Origin: Ruminococcus hominis
Lineage (GTDB): Bacteria; Bacillota; Clostridia; Lachnospirales; Lachnospiraceae
Assembly (NCBI RefSeq): GCF_014287355.1
Contig: NZ_JACOPE010000001.1
Location: forward strand, 496,001 to 560,000
DNA length: 64,000 bases
Direction: 5' to 3'
A program made the position numbers and the translations under genes. The notes below the pieces were generated by a model, which was given only the letters and a program-made list of their open reading frames with translations, had not been told where the DNA came from and did no database searches. Positions 33,901-42,742 of this stretch are shown piece by piece (within the stretch, counting starts at the first letter, position 1; every line of letters begins with the position of its first letter).

Positions 33901-34461
33901 GTGGGAGATAAGCAGGAGAAAATGAAATACCGGCTTGCGGAAGCGATGAAAACTTGTATGAGAACCATGCCGGTAGAGAAGATTACAGTTAAAGAAATAG
34001 TTCAGGAATGTGGGACAACACGACAGACATTCTATCGCTATTTTCTAGATAAATATGATTTGATAAACTGGTATTTTGACAAGATTCTTTTGGAATCCTT
34101 TGAGCATATGGGAGAGGGAAAAACTGTCTATGAAGGTTTGTGTAAGAAGTTTCAGTATATTGAAGAAGAAAAGTTATTTTTTAAGGCAGCATTTCGTAAT
34201 GACCAGCAGAATTGTTTAAGAGAACATGATTTCCAATTGATACTTGCTTTTTATACAAGGCAGATTGAAGAGAAGACGAAAGAACCGATTTCAGAAAATC
34301 TACGTTTTTTGTTGGAGATGTATTGTCAGGGGTCTATTTATATGACTGTTCAGTGGGTGCTGGGTGAGAGAAAAAGCACACCACAAGAGATGGCGAAGGC
34401 ACTTGTATCGGCGATGCCGTCAGAGTTGTATGATGTGATGAAACAATTAAATCTTGTGTAA
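33901..34461 (+). CDS. TetR/AcrR family regulator (DhaS-like C-terminal domain)
   Basis: A 186-residue regulator. The N-terminal HTH shows VEKITVKEIVQECGTTRQTFYRYFLDKYDLINWYF, the form seen in TetR proteins related to the dihydroxyacetone-kinase activator DhaS. The start is GTG at 33901 with AAAGG 12 nt upstream, or ATG at 33922 with AGGAG very close. The next gene is an iron-dependent alcohol dehydrogenase, a possible target, although a terminator separates them. Confidence 0.85.
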   Translation: MGDKQEKMKYRLAEAMKTCMRTMPVEKITVKEIVQECGTTRQTFYRYFLDKYDLINWYFDKILLESFEHMGEGKTVYEGLCKKFQYIEEEKLFFKAAFRNDQQNCLREHDFQLILAFYTRQIEEKTKEPISENLRFLLEMYCQGSIYMTVQWVLGERKSTPQEMAKALVSAMPSELYDVMKQLNLV

Positions 34462-34480
34462 AATGAATGAAAAATAAGAA

Positions 34481-34524
34481 AAAAGTCAATCTGACATGTG
34501 AAAATGTGACAGATTGACTTTTTT
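34481..34524 (+). terminator. Rho-independent terminator
   Basis: AAAAGTCAATCTG with ACAT inside pairs to ATGT and CAGATTGACTTTT, with a T run. Symmetry suggests it could work in both directions. Confidence 0.88.
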
Positions 34525-34605
34525 GTAACTTTTTATTTGGAGAAGATATTGTTAAAATAAAGACATAAGAAAACAAAACGGCAAAACAGAAAGGGAGAAG
34601 AAAAA

Positions 34606-35751
34606 ATGGCAAACAGAATTATGTTGAATGAAACATCTTATCATGGAGCAGGTGCAATTGGGGAAATTGCAACAGAGGCAAAAGCAAGAGCTTACAAAAA
34701 AGCATTTGTATGTTCTGATCCGGATTTGATTAAATTTGAAGTAACAACAAAAGTAACAAAAGTGCTGGAAGATGCAGGACTTGAGTATGAAATTTATTCT
34801 GATATCAAAGCAAACCCAACAATCGAAAATGTACAGCATGGAGTAGAAGCATTTAAGAAAGCAGGAGCTGATTACATTGTTGCTATTGGTGGCGGTTCTT
34901 CTATGGATACAGCAAAAGCAATTGGTATTATCATTGCAAACCCTGAATTTGAAGATGTTAGAAGCCTGGAAGGTGTTGCACCTACAAAGAAACCTTGTGT
35001 ACCAATCATCGCAGTTCCAACAACAGCAGGAACAGCAGCAGAGGTAACAATCAACTATGTTATCACAGATGTAGAAAAGAAAAGAAAATTTGTATGTGTT
35101 GACCCACACGATATGCCAATCATCGCAGTTGTAGACCCAGACATGATGTCTTCTATGCCAAAGGGGCTGACAGCTTCTACAGGTATGGATGCATTAACAC
35201 ATGCAATTGAAGGATACACAACAAAAGCAGCATGGGAAATGACAGATATGTTCCATCTGAAAGCAATTGAAATCATTTCAAGATCACTTAGAAGTGCAGT
35301 AAATAACGAAAAAGAGGGACGTGAAGGTATGGCTCTCGGACAGTATATTGCAGGAATGGGATTCTCAAACGTAGGACTTGGAATCGCACATTCTATGGCT
35401 CATACACTTGGTGCTGTATATGATACACCACACGGTGTTGCATGTGCAATGATGCTTCCAATCGTTATGGAATACAATGCAGATTGCACTGGCGAGAAAT
35501 ACAAAGAAATCGCAAGAGCAATGGGCGTAAAGGGTGTGGATGATATGTCTGTAGAAGAGTACCGCAAAGCAGCAGTAGATGCTGTACAGAAGCTTTCTGT
35601 AGATGTTGGTATCCCTACAAAACTTGAAGCACTCAAAGAAGAGGATCTTCAGTTCCTGGCAGAGTCTGCTCATGCAGATGCTTGTGCACCGGGTAATCCA
35701 AAAGATGCAAGCGTAGAAGATCTGAAAGATTTGTTTAGAAAATTAATGTAA
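34606..35751 (+). CDS. Iron-containing (group III) alcohol dehydrogenase
   Basis: A 381-residue NAD(P)-dependent dehydrogenase. It has the GGGSSMDTAKAIGI nucleotide site and the metal ligands in MDALTHAIEGY, HSMAHTLG and DTPHGVACA. Relatives reduce lactaldehyde, butyraldehyde or acetaldehyde, and the exact substrate cannot be told. Codon use is strongly biased to preferred codons such as GCA and ACA, as in highly expressed genes, more than in its neighbours. The ribosome site is AAAGGGAG. A terminator lies 20 bp after the stop. Confidence 0.93.
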   Translation: MANRIMLNETSYHGAGAIGEIATEAKARAYKKAFVCSDPDLIKFEVTTKVTKVLEDAGLEYEIYSDIKANPTIENVQHGVEAFKKAGADYIVAIGGGSSMDTAKAIGIIIANPEFEDVRSLEGVAPTKKPCVPIIAVPTTAGTAAEVTINYVITDVEKKRKFVCVDPHDMPIIAVVDPDMMSSMPKGLTASTGMDALTHAIEGYTTKAAWEMTDMFHLKAIEIISRSLRSAVNNEKEGREGMALGQYIAGMGFSNVGLGIAHSMAHTLGAVYDTPHGVACAMMLPIVMEYNADCTGEKYKEIARAMGVKGVDDMSVEEYRKAAVDAVQKLSVDVGIPTKLEALKEEDLQFLAESAHADACAPGNPKDASVEDLKDLFRKLM

Positions 35752-35770
35752 GAAAAAGCTATATAAAAAA

Positions 35771-35810
35771 AGAAACGGCAGAGCAGTGCATGTTCTGTCG
35801 TTTCTTTTTT
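35771..35810. terminator. Rho-independent terminator between convergent genes
   Basis: AGAAACGGCAGAGCA (35771-35785) pairs with TGTTCTGTCGTTTCT (35791-35805) with two G-T pairs, and a T run follows. It serves the alcohol dehydrogenase and may help the minus-strand TetR gene. Confidence 0.85.
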
Positions 35811-36435
35811 ACTGGCTGTATTCATTTTTGTTGAAATAAGATAATAAAATATGATGAATCGAACGATGCAGGTACGGCATATACTCTTCTATAGGAAGAG
35901 GCTGTTCGTATAAGATACAGCTATAGCAGGTGGAACCTACAAGCTCCAGTATTGTAAAAAGTAATAATTCAGCTTCTACATCGGTGATAGAGCTCTTTTG
36001 AACCAATTCACGATAATAAGAATAGAATTCGCGAGATTCTTCTGATTCGTCAGCAACTTGTTGCTCGAAGGCAACTCTGAAAATTCCCCAGGATAAATTT
36101 TTAGAGATAAATTGCAATAATTTAGGGTTTTCCTCCAGTTTTGCTATAATGAAATCAACAACAAAAAATAATTGGTTTTCGAAACCTTCGATAGATTCTT
36201 GCAGAAGAGCATGGTGTGCTTCTGCGAAAAGCTGACCGGTTTTATGTGCGATTAAAATGTCTCGCAAGTCGTATTTATCTTTGAAATACAAATAAAATGT
36301 GCCTTTTGCAAGACCGGCTTTAGAAGAAATGTCGGAGATTGTCGTCTTGGCAAATCCCTTATCTGTGAATAATTCAAATGCAGTCTGTAAAAGTGCATTT
36401 TTCTTTTCTTTCTTATTTAAGTCTACCTTACTCAT
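35809..36435 (-). CDS. TetR/AcrR family repressor, divergent from MMPL exporter
   Basis: A 208-residue regulator with the HTH FAKTTISDISSKAGLAKGTFYLYFKDKYDLRDIL. The ATG at 36435 has AGGAG 8 nt upstream; a GTG at 36444 is in frame but lies inside that site. It is divergent from an MMPL/RND exporter. The intervening DNA holds a TGAC-CAATA-GTCA palindrome over the exporter promoter, so it very likely represses the exporter operon and is released by a ligand. Confidence 0.9.
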   Translation of the reverse strand: MSKVDLNKKEKKNALLQTAFELFTDKGFAKTTISDISSKAGLAKGTFYLYFKDKYDLRDILIAHKTGQLFAEAHHALLQESIEGFENQLFFVVDFIIAKLEENPKLLQFISKNLSWGIFRVAFEQQVADESEESREFYSYYRELVQKSSITDVEAELLLFTILELVGSTCYSCILYEQPLPIEEYMPYLHRSIHHILLSYFNKNEYSQ

Positions 36436-36543
36436 ATTCCTCACTCCTGTAATACATTCTTGAACAATATCGATATCATGCGATACAGTTCAACAAGATA
36501 TTATCTATTGTGTAACAAAAGTAAAAAAAAATCAATATGAAAA

Positions 36544-36556
36544 TGACCAATATTCA
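36544..36556. promoter_or_regulatory. Second, imperfect TetR-type operator
   Basis: TGACCAATATTCA shares its first nine bases with the perfect operator at 36588, but the second half-site is TTCA instead of GTCA. It lies between the two divergent starts. Its inverted form, TGAATATTG, also abuts the downstream operator. Confidence 0.5.
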
Positions 36557-36586
36557 TTTTCGGCTACAAATTTGCAAATGTGAATA

Positions 36587-36614
36587 TTGACCAATAGTCA
36601 TTTAGGAATATAAT
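36587..36614 (+). promoter_or_regulatory. MMPL operon promoter overlapped by TetR-type operator
   Basis: TTGACC (36587-36592) and TATAAT (36609-36614) with a 16-bp spacer form a good promoter 36 bp before the exporter start. The palindrome TGAC-CAATA-GTCA (36588-36600) covers the -35 box and spacer, where a bound TetR dimer would block RNA polymerase. Confidence 0.8.
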
Positions 36615-36649
36615 GGGTTTAGAAATGAAAAAGATTGGGAGATGAAAAT

Positions 36650-38713
36650 ATGATTAAGGTGGGTAAAAAAATTGTGAAATACAGAATCACAATTTTAATT
36701 ATCGGAATTTTATTATTAATTCCATCGGTTTTGGGGTATTTAAAGACTCGGGTAAATTATGATATTCTCTATTATCTGCCGGGGAATATTGACACAATGA
36801 AAGGTCAGGATATTTTAATCGATGAATTCCAAAAAGGCGCATTCGCAATGGAAATCGTAGATGGCATGACGACGAAAGAAGCAGCAGATGTTAAACAGAA
36901 AATTGAGCAGGTAGACGGAGTGGCAGATGTAATCTGGTATGATTCTATTGCAGATTTATCAATGCCGATCAGTGAACTGCCTGACAACCTAAAAGATGTA
37001 TTTTATAAAGATGATGCGACATTGATGGCAATCTTCTTTGATGATACAACCTCCGCAGACAGTACAATGGATGCAATCAAAGAGATTCGAAGTGTTACAA
37101 ATGAACAGTGCTATTTAAGTGGTATGTCAGCAGTTGTAACAGACATTAAGAACCTGTCTGAAAAAGAGATGCCGATTTATGTACTGATTGCAGTTGTGTT
37201 AAGTTGTATTGTACTTTCAATATTTACAGATTGTTGGGTTTTACCGATATTCTTTATGCTTAGTATCGGTATGGCAATTGTTTATAATATGGGAAGTAAC
37301 TACTTCCTCGGACAGATTTCTTACATTACAAAGGCGTTAAGTGCAGTGTTGCAGCTTGGAGTTACGATGGATTATTCCATTTTCCTGTGGCATAGTTATC
37401 AGGAAAATAAGCAGCGTTTTGATGGCGACAAAGAGCGTGCGATGGCACATGCAATATCCAATACATTTACATCAGTAATTGGAAGTTCCATTACAACGGT
37501 GGCTGGTTTCATTGCATTGTGTTTTATGAGTTTTACACTTGGACGCGACTTGGGTGTCGTTATGGCAAAGGGCGTTGTATTTGGAGTGATCAGTTGTGTT
37601 ACAATTCTACCGTCACTTTTACTTGTGTTCGATAAAGCGATTGAAAAGACAACACATCGTTCCATCATACCGCCGATGGAGAAACCTGCAAAATGGATCA
37701 CAAAACATTTCAAAGTGTTTGTGGTAGTATTCCTTGTTGTATTAGTTCCGGCATTGATCGGATATACAAAGACAGATGTATATTACAATCTGGATTCTAC
37801 ACTTCCGAAATATCTTGCCAGCATCAAGGCAAATGATAAACTGGCAGATACATTTGACATGAATGCAACAGACATGGTACTTGTCAAATCTGATATGTCA
37901 GCAAAAGATGCGAAAGCAATGCTGAAAGAAATTAAAAAAGTAAAAGGTGTGAAATTCGCGCTTGGATTGGACGATCTGCTTGGCTCATCTATTCCAAGAG
38001 ATATCATCCCGTCAGAATTGACAGAGACATTGAAACAAGGAAACTGGCAGCTGATGCTTGTTCAGTCAGAATATAAAGTAGCGTCAGACGAGGTCAATGA
38101 ACAGTGTACAACAATCAACGATATTGTAAAAAAATATGACGATACAGGAATGCTCATTGGTGAAGCTCCTTGTACAAAAGATCTTATTACAATTACAGAT
38201 AAAGATTTTAAAGTAGTAAGTGCGGTTTCAATCGTAGCAATCTTTATCATTATTGCATTTGTATTTAAATCTATTTCATTACCTGTTATACTGGTATCAG
38301 TAATTGAATTTGCGATTTTTATTAACCTGGGAATTCCATATTATACCCATACAACGTTGCCGTTTATTGCATCTATCGTAATCGGAACAATTCAGTTGGG
38401 AGCAACTGTCGATTATGCGATTTTGATGACGACACGTTACTGGAAAGAGCGAAGCAAAGGATGCGAAAAGAAAGAAGCAATACGAATTGCATTAGGCTCA
38501 TCGATTAGTTCGGTCATTGTATCTGCACTGGGATTCTTCGCCGCAACATTCGGAGTTGGATTATATTCGGATATTGACATGATTTCTTCTCTGTGTACAT
38601 TGATGTCACGTGGAGCATTGATTAGTATGTTTGTTGTAATATTTATCCTCCCGTCTATGTTGATGGTATTCGATAAAGTGATTTATAAGACAACGAAGAA
38701 AATGAAAGTATAA
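36650..38713 (+). CDS. MMPL/RND family exporter
   Basis: A 687-residue membrane protein with the MMPL layout: one N-terminal helix, an extracellular domain of ~140 residues, a block of about five helices (YVLIAVVLSCIVLSIF ... SIFLWHSYQEN), a linker, then the same pattern again. The pseudo-symmetric transmembrane Asp residues in LGVTMDYSIFLWHS and LGATVDYAILMTTR are those used for proton coupling. Substrates are usually lipids, surfactants or hydrophobic toxins. The ATG at 36650 has GGGAG 8 nt upstream. It is co-transcribed with the heptad-repeat protein 38 bp downstream. Confidence 0.92.
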   Translation: MIKVGKKIVKYRITILIIGILLLIPSVLGYLKTRVNYDILYYLPGNIDTMKGQDILIDEFQKGAFAMEIVDGMTTKEAADVKQKIEQVDGVADVIWYDSIADLSMPISELPDNLKDVFYKDDATLMAIFFDDTTSADSTMDAIKEIRSVTNEQCYLSGMSAVVTDIKNLSEKEMPIYVLIAVVLSCIVLSIFTDCWVLPIFFMLSIGMAIVYNMGSNYFLGQISYITKALSAVLQLGVTMDYSIFLWHSYQENKQRFDGDKERAMAHAISNTFTSVIGSSITTVAGFIALCFMSFTLGRDLGVVMAKGVVFGVISCVTILPSLLLVFDKAIEKTTHRSIIPPMEKPAKWITKHFKVFVVVFLVVLVPALIGYTKTDVYYNLDSTLPKYLASIKANDKLADTFDMNATDMVLVKSDMSAKDAKAMLKEIKKVKGVKFALGLDDLLGSSIPRDIIPSELTETLKQGNWQLMLVQSEYKVASDEVNEQCTTINDIVKKYDDTGMLIGEAPCTKDLITITDKDFKVVSAVSIVAIFIIIAFVFKSISLPVILVSVIEFAIFINLGIPYYTHTTLPFIASIVIGTIQLGATVDYAILMTTRYWKERSKGCEKKEAIRIALGSSISSVIVSALGFFAATFGVGLYSDIDMISSLCTLMSRGALISMFVVIFILPSMLMVFDKVIYKTTKKMKV

Positions 38714-38751
38714 TGATGCTGGCTAAACAGGAACATAAGGAGGTCATAAAA

Positions 38752-41601
38752 ATGAAAAATAGAGAGTTCAGAACGTTGGTCGCAGCAGTGATGCTGACAA
38801 CTTTAGTAGCAGGAAGTGTTGGAACAACACCTGCATATGTATTTGCAGCAGAGGGAAATGCGAAAGTATCGACAGAACAAAAAGATGCAAAAACAGAAAA
38901 ATCAGATAAAAAAGAGTCTTCGAAAAATACAGAATCAACCAGTGCAAAACCGACAAAGAATGAGACTGTATATGCTAAAATTGATGGAAGTGGAGCTGTT
39001 ACAGAGGTTACAGTTTCAGATCAGCTGAAGAATATTTCAGATGTATCAAGTTTGCAGGATGTTTCGGACTTGAGTGACATTGAAAATGTAAAAGGAGACG
39101 AAACATTTACAACAAGTGGAAAGAATCTGACATGGAATACAGAAGGTTCTGATATTTGTTATCAGGGTAAGACTGATAAGGCTCTCCCGGTCGGAGTGAA
39201 GATTAGTTATAAGTTAGATGAAAAAGATGTATCGGCCAGTGATCTGGAAGGTAAGAGTGGTCACTTGGTTATCCGATATACTTATGAAAATACAAGCGAA
39301 AAAACAAACAATGGCATAAAAGTTCCATTTATGATGGCATCCGGATTGTTGATGGATACAGATATGGTTTCGAATGTCGTAGTAAAGAATGGAAAAATTA
39401 TTTCTGATGGGGATAGAGATATGGTTATCGGATATGGTTTCCCGGGTATGACAGAAATTCTCGGAACTACGGATCTTGATATTCCGGACTACTTTGAAGT
39501 AGAGATGGATGTTACAGATTATGAAGCAATTGAAGGAATTACAGTTGCTACAAACAGCTTGTTTAATGACCTTGGTGATAAAGAAAATGATTCGAAATTA
39601 GATGACTTGGAAGGACTTCAGGAGTCTATGAATGAACTTCAGGATGCAGCGAATCAGCTGGTAGATGGAACAGGGCAGCTGAAGGATGGTCTTGATACAT
39701 TACTTGCATCATCAGGGACACTGACAGACGGTATCGGACAGCTTGCTACAGGAAGTAAGACATTGGCAGACGGAACAAAGAGTCTTGCAAGTGGAGCCGG
39801 GGAACTGGTATCAGGAAGTAAAGCACTTGCAAGTGGAACAGGTACATTAGCAGGTGGGACAAAGACATTAGCACAGGGGAATGCAGATTTATCAGATGGA
39901 GCAGCAACACTGGCAGCGGGAAATGGAAAACTGGCACTTGGAACATCCGCATTACTTGATGGTGCAAACACTCTGGCAACAGGAAATGCTACATTAGCAG
40001 GCGGGCTTGAGCAGATAAATAATGGCGCTAAAAAGGCATCAGATGGAGCAACAGCTCTTTCGACAGGACTGGATGGTGCAGCAACCGGTGTTGGAGCATT
40101 AAAAGGCAAAGTAGACGACATGGTAACCGGTGTGAATGCGTTGGCAGATGGAGCAAGAACATTAAATACAAATCTTATGAATGCATCAGCAAGCTCGAAG
40201 GAATTGGATGCAGGAGTACAGCAGGTTGCTACAGGTGCAGCAAAGTTGCATGCAGGCTTAAATGCGTTGAACACAAAATTGAATCCGTCAAGTACAGGGG
40301 CAGTTGCAGAATCAGCACAGAATGTCGAAAGTGAGGCGGCAAGTCTTCAGAATCAGGCAGCCGGACTGCAGGGAACAGCAGCAGAATTACAGAATGGTGC
40401 AGCAAATCTTCAGGCACAGGCAGCTACAGCAGCGGCAGAGACAACAGCGCAGGCACAACAGGCACAGAGTCAGCTGGCGGCAGCACAACAGGCAGCGCAG
40501 ACAATTTTGAATTCCGGAGTGGAATTAGATGAAGGTACAGCAGCCCAGCTTCAGGCATTAGCAAATGCATATATAGATACAACAGCGTTGGAGTCGGCAG
40601 CAGTACAAATGACAACATATGCAGGCACAGCACAGGCATATGCAGACAGCACAAGTACAGCAGCAAATACAGCAACAAATACAGCAAATGAAGCAGCTAA
40701 TGTGGCAACACAGGCAAATAATGTAAATCAGGCAGTTCAGAATACAAGTCAGGCAGAACTTGCAGGAACGGTAGCAGCATTGAATGAGGCCGCAGCACAG
40801 GTGGATGCAGGCTTAAATGGAGAAAAGGGCATTAAAAATGGTATGAGTGCTCTGAGTGCAGGATTAGGTCAGTTAAGTACAGGTGCAACACAGTTAGATA
40901 TGGGACTGAATGGAAATGCGGCAGCTGGAATAACAGGACTGAAAGACGGAGTAACATTATTACAGAGTGCTGTATATGGAGAAGATGGGCTTGCAGCAGG
41001 TCTGGCAAATGCATCTACAGGTGCAAAAGATTTGGCAACAGGAAATGCTGATTTGTATGCAGGAGCTACAGCATTGAGTGCAGGGGCAAAATCAGCATCA
41101 GAAGGAGCAGCAACACTTGCAGCAGGAGTAAAAGACCTTAATGCAGGGGCAAAATCAGCATCAGAAGGAGCAACAGCACTTGCAGGTGGAGCAAAATCAG
41201 CATCAGAAGGAGCAACACAGCTTGCAAGCGGAGCAACACAGGTTAATGCCGGAGCAACAACCCTTGCAGCCGGAACAGTAAAACTGCATAATGGTGCAAC
41301 ACAGCTTGATTCGGGAGCAGCAACACTTGCAACAGGTATCGGAACACTGCAGAGTGGTTCAACAGCACTGATTGATGGTGTAAAACAGTTAGACGATGGA
41401 GCAAACCAATTGAATAGCGGTATGATCCAGTTTAATGAAGAGGGTATTAAAAAACTTGTCAGTGCATTTGATGGAGATTTGAGTGCTGTTCTTGATAAAG
41501 CAAACGGAATGATTGATACATCGAAAGCATACAAGAGCTTCACAGGTATTTCAGACGGAATGGATGGAGAAGTGAAATTTGTATTTGTAACAAACAAATA
41601 A
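38752..41601 (+). CDS. Secreted Leu-x-x-Gly heptad-repeat protein, partner of MMPL exporter
   Basis: A 949-residue protein. It has a signal peptide (MKNREFRTLVAAVMLTTLVAG ending near APAYVFAAE-like TTPAYVFAAE), a low-complexity Lys/Glu/Ser stretch, a beta-rich domain to about residue 290, and then long arrays of LASGTxxLAxGA heptads (X-X-X-Leu-X-X-Gly) at ~300-500 and ~690-900. An Ala/Gln-rich helical insert separates them. The heptads resemble those of YhgE/Pip ectodomains, but no C-terminal membrane helix is present. AAGGAGG sets the start at 38752; the frame to 38713 overlaps the exporter stop. It probably extends the exporter across the cell wall. Confidence 0.85.
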   Translation: MKNREFRTLVAAVMLTTLVAGSVGTTPAYVFAAEGNAKVSTEQKDAKTEKSDKKESSKNTESTSAKPTKNETVYAKIDGSGAVTEVTVSDQLKNISDVSSLQDVSDLSDIENVKGDETFTTSGKNLTWNTEGSDICYQGKTDKALPVGVKISYKLDEKDVSASDLEGKSGHLVIRYTYENTSEKTNNGIKVPFMMASGLLMDTDMVSNVVVKNGKIISDGDRDMVIGYGFPGMTEILGTTDLDIPDYFEVEMDVTDYEAIEGITVATNSLFNDLGDKENDSKLDDLEGLQESMNELQDAANQLVDGTGQLKDGLDTLLASSGTLTDGIGQLATGSKTLADGTKSLASGAGELVSGSKALASGTGTLAGGTKTLAQGNADLSDGAATLAAGNGKLALGTSALLDGANTLATGNATLAGGLEQINNGAKKASDGATALSTGLDGAATGVGALKGKVDDMVTGVNALADGARTLNTNLMNASASSKELDAGVQQVATGAAKLHAGLNALNTKLNPSSTGAVAESAQNVESEAASLQNQAAGLQGTAAELQNGAANLQAQAATAAAETTAQAQQAQSQLAAAQQAAQTILNSGVELDEGTAAQLQALANAYIDTTALESAAVQMTTYAGTAQAYADSTSTAANTATNTANEAANVATQANNVNQAVQNTSQAELAGTVAALNEAAAQVDAGLNGEKGIKNGMSALSAGLGQLSTGATQLDMGLNGNAAAGITGLKDGVTLLQSAVYGEDGLAAGLANASTGAKDLATGNADLYAGATALSAGAKSASEGAATLAAGVKDLNAGAKSASEGATALAGGAKSASEGATQLASGATQVNAGATTLAAGTVKLHNGATQLDSGAATLATGIGTLQSGSTALIDGVKQLDDGANQLNSGMIQFNEEGIKKLVSAFDGDLSAVLDKANGMIDTSKAYKSFTGISDGMDGEVKFVFVTNK
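41080..41230 (+). repeat. DNA repeats inside the heptad-repeat gene
   Basis: GGGGCAAAATCAGCATCAG or a near-identical form occurs three times at spacings of about 63 and 42 bp, each followed by AAGGAGCA. Both spacings are multiples of 21 bp (7 codons), so gain or loss of units would keep the frame and the heptad register. Confidence 0.75.
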
Positions 41602-41634
41602 CAAATAAATAAGAAATAGCAAAGAATAATAAGG

Positions 41635-41704
41635 AAAAAGACTTGACTTCCATAGGTCAGATATGGTATAGTTTTCTGGCGAATGGAAGTAGGTCTTTTT
41701 TTTA
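41635..41704. terminator. Terminator stem overlapping the rpmG promoter
   Basis: AAAAAGACTTGACTTCCAT (41635-41653) pairs with ATGGAAGTAGGTCTTTTT (41682-41699) and is followed by T residues. The left arm contains the -35 box of the promoter for the next operon. Confidence 0.75.
41643..41672 (+). promoter_or_regulatory. Promoter of rpmG-secE-nusG operon
   Basis: TTGACT (41643-41648), an 18-bp spacer and TATAGT (41667-41672). The start of transcription would be near 41679, inside the loop of the upstream terminator, so the new RNA begins with the right arm only and cannot form the stem. Confidence 0.75.
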
Positions 41705-41774
41705 TGCCTAAAACTTGATGGCTTCGCAACCATCAGAAACTAAGAATTAAAAAATAAAAAGCGAGGTGGAAGTT

Positions 41775-41924
41775 GTGCGCACAAGAATTACATTGGAATG
41801 TACAGAATGCAAGAACCGCAATTACAACATGACAAAGGATAAGAAAACTCATCCAGACCGCATGGAAACAAAGAAGTATTGTAAGTTCTGTAAATCACAC
41901 ACACTGCACAAAGAAACGAAATAG
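41775..41924 (+). CDS. rpmG: Ribosomal protein bL33
   Basis: A 49-residue protein: [16 protein letters not shown], then [18 protein letters not shown] and a final [13 protein letters not shown]. It carries the four cysteines (C-x2-C ... C-x2-C) of the zinc-binding bL33 form. The start is GTG after GAGGTGG. It is short but clear, and its place directly before secE and nusG is the conserved one. Confidence 0.93.
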   Translation: MRTRITLECTECKNRNYNMTKDKKTHPDRMETKKYCKFCKSHTLHKETK

Positions 41925-41946
41925 TCGTTGAGAGGGAGTGGACATC

Positions 41947-42147
41947 ATGAGTGAGAAGTCAGGAAAACCTCAGAAGAAGAGCTGGTTTAAAGGTCTTAAG
42001 GCAGAGTTCCGTAAGATTATCTGGCCAGACAAGGATGCACTTGTAAAACAGACAACGGCAGTAGTTGCAGTTTCTGTATTCTTAGGAGCAATCATAACAG
42101 TGATTGATTCTCTTTTGAAATATGGAATCGACTGGCTTGTACGCTAG
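41947..42147 (+). CDS. secE: Preprotein translocase subunit SecE
   Basis: A 66-residue single-pass membrane protein with the amphipathic FKGLKAEFRKIIWPDKDALVKQT helix followed by one transmembrane helix (AVVAVSVFLGAIITVIDSLL). It clamps SecY in the translocon. The ATG at 41947 has AGGGAG 8 nt upstream. The length is typical for Gram-positive SecE. Confidence 0.95.
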   Translation: MSEKSGKPQKKSWFKGLKAEFRKIIWPDKDALVKQTTAVVAVSVFLGAIITVIDSLLKYGIDWLVR

Positions 42148-42172
42148 GCGGCTACAGCAGAAAGGTGATTTT

Positions 42173-42691
42173 ATGTCAGAAGCAAAATGGTATGTAGTTC
42201 ATACTTATTCAGGTTATGAAAACAAAGTAAAAGCGAACATTGATAAGACGGTCGAGAATCGTCAGCTTGAAGATCAGATTCTGGAAGTAAGAGTTCCTAT
42301 GGAGGAAGTTGTTGAACTGAAGAATGGTGTTCAGAAAGTAAGTCAGAGAAAGCTGTTTCCTGGATATGTCATGATTCATATGATTATGAATGATGACACC
42401 TGGTATGTTGTTCGTAATACAAGAGGTGTGACAGGATTTGTTGGTCCTGGCTCCAAACCGGTTCCATTGGATGAGACAGAGATGGAACATTGGGGAATCG
42501 GACAGACAGAGGTCAAATGCGATTACGAAATCGGAGATATGATAACTGTCTTAAGTGGTGCCTGGGAAGGAACAGCAGGTGTTGTTAATACAATCAATGA
42601 ACAAAAACAGAGCCTGACGATCAATGTTGAGTTGTTTGGCCGCGAAACTCCGGTTGAACTTAACTTTTCAGAAATTAAAAAGATGGATTAA
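42173..42691 (+). CDS. nusG: Transcription termination/antitermination factor NusG
   Basis: A 172-residue protein with an N-terminal NGN domain (KWYVVHTYSGYENKV ... LFPGYVMIHM) and a C-terminal KOW domain (GDMITVLSGAWEGTAGVVN). It binds RNA polymerase next to the elongating RNA and links it to ribosomes. AAAGGTG precedes the ATG at 42173; the longer frame from 42122 overlaps secE and is not needed. Confidence 0.96.
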   Translation: MSEAKWYVVHTYSGYENKVKANIDKTVENRQLEDQILEVRVPMEEVVELKNGVQKVSQRKLFPGYVMIHMIMNDDTWYVVRNTRGVTGFVGPGSKPVPLDETEMEHWGIGQTEVKCDYEIGDMITVLSGAWEGTAGVVNTINEQKQSLTINVELFGRETPVELNFSEIKKMD

Positions 42692-42693
42692 AA

Positions 42694-42727
42694 CCGTGGG
42701 AGGGATGCCTAATCCCGTGAATACCAC
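42694..42727 (+). promoter_or_regulatory. Putative L1-binding leader hairpin before rplK
   Basis: GTGG-GA-GGGAT pairs with ATCCC-GTGAATA-CCAC, giving two short stems with an asymmetric internal loop, right before the AAGGAGG ribosome site. The same design lies before rplA (43271-43302). It fits the kind of site through which ribosomal protein L1 represses its own operon. Confidence 0.6.
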
Positions 42728-42742
42728 AAGGAGGTAATTAAA

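Noticed and set aside
39654..41729. Long minus-strand frames opposite the heptad-repeat gene
   Set aside because: They mirror the repeat codon pattern (Ala/Pro/Ser-rich shadows), lack ribosome sites and overlap a well-supported gene.
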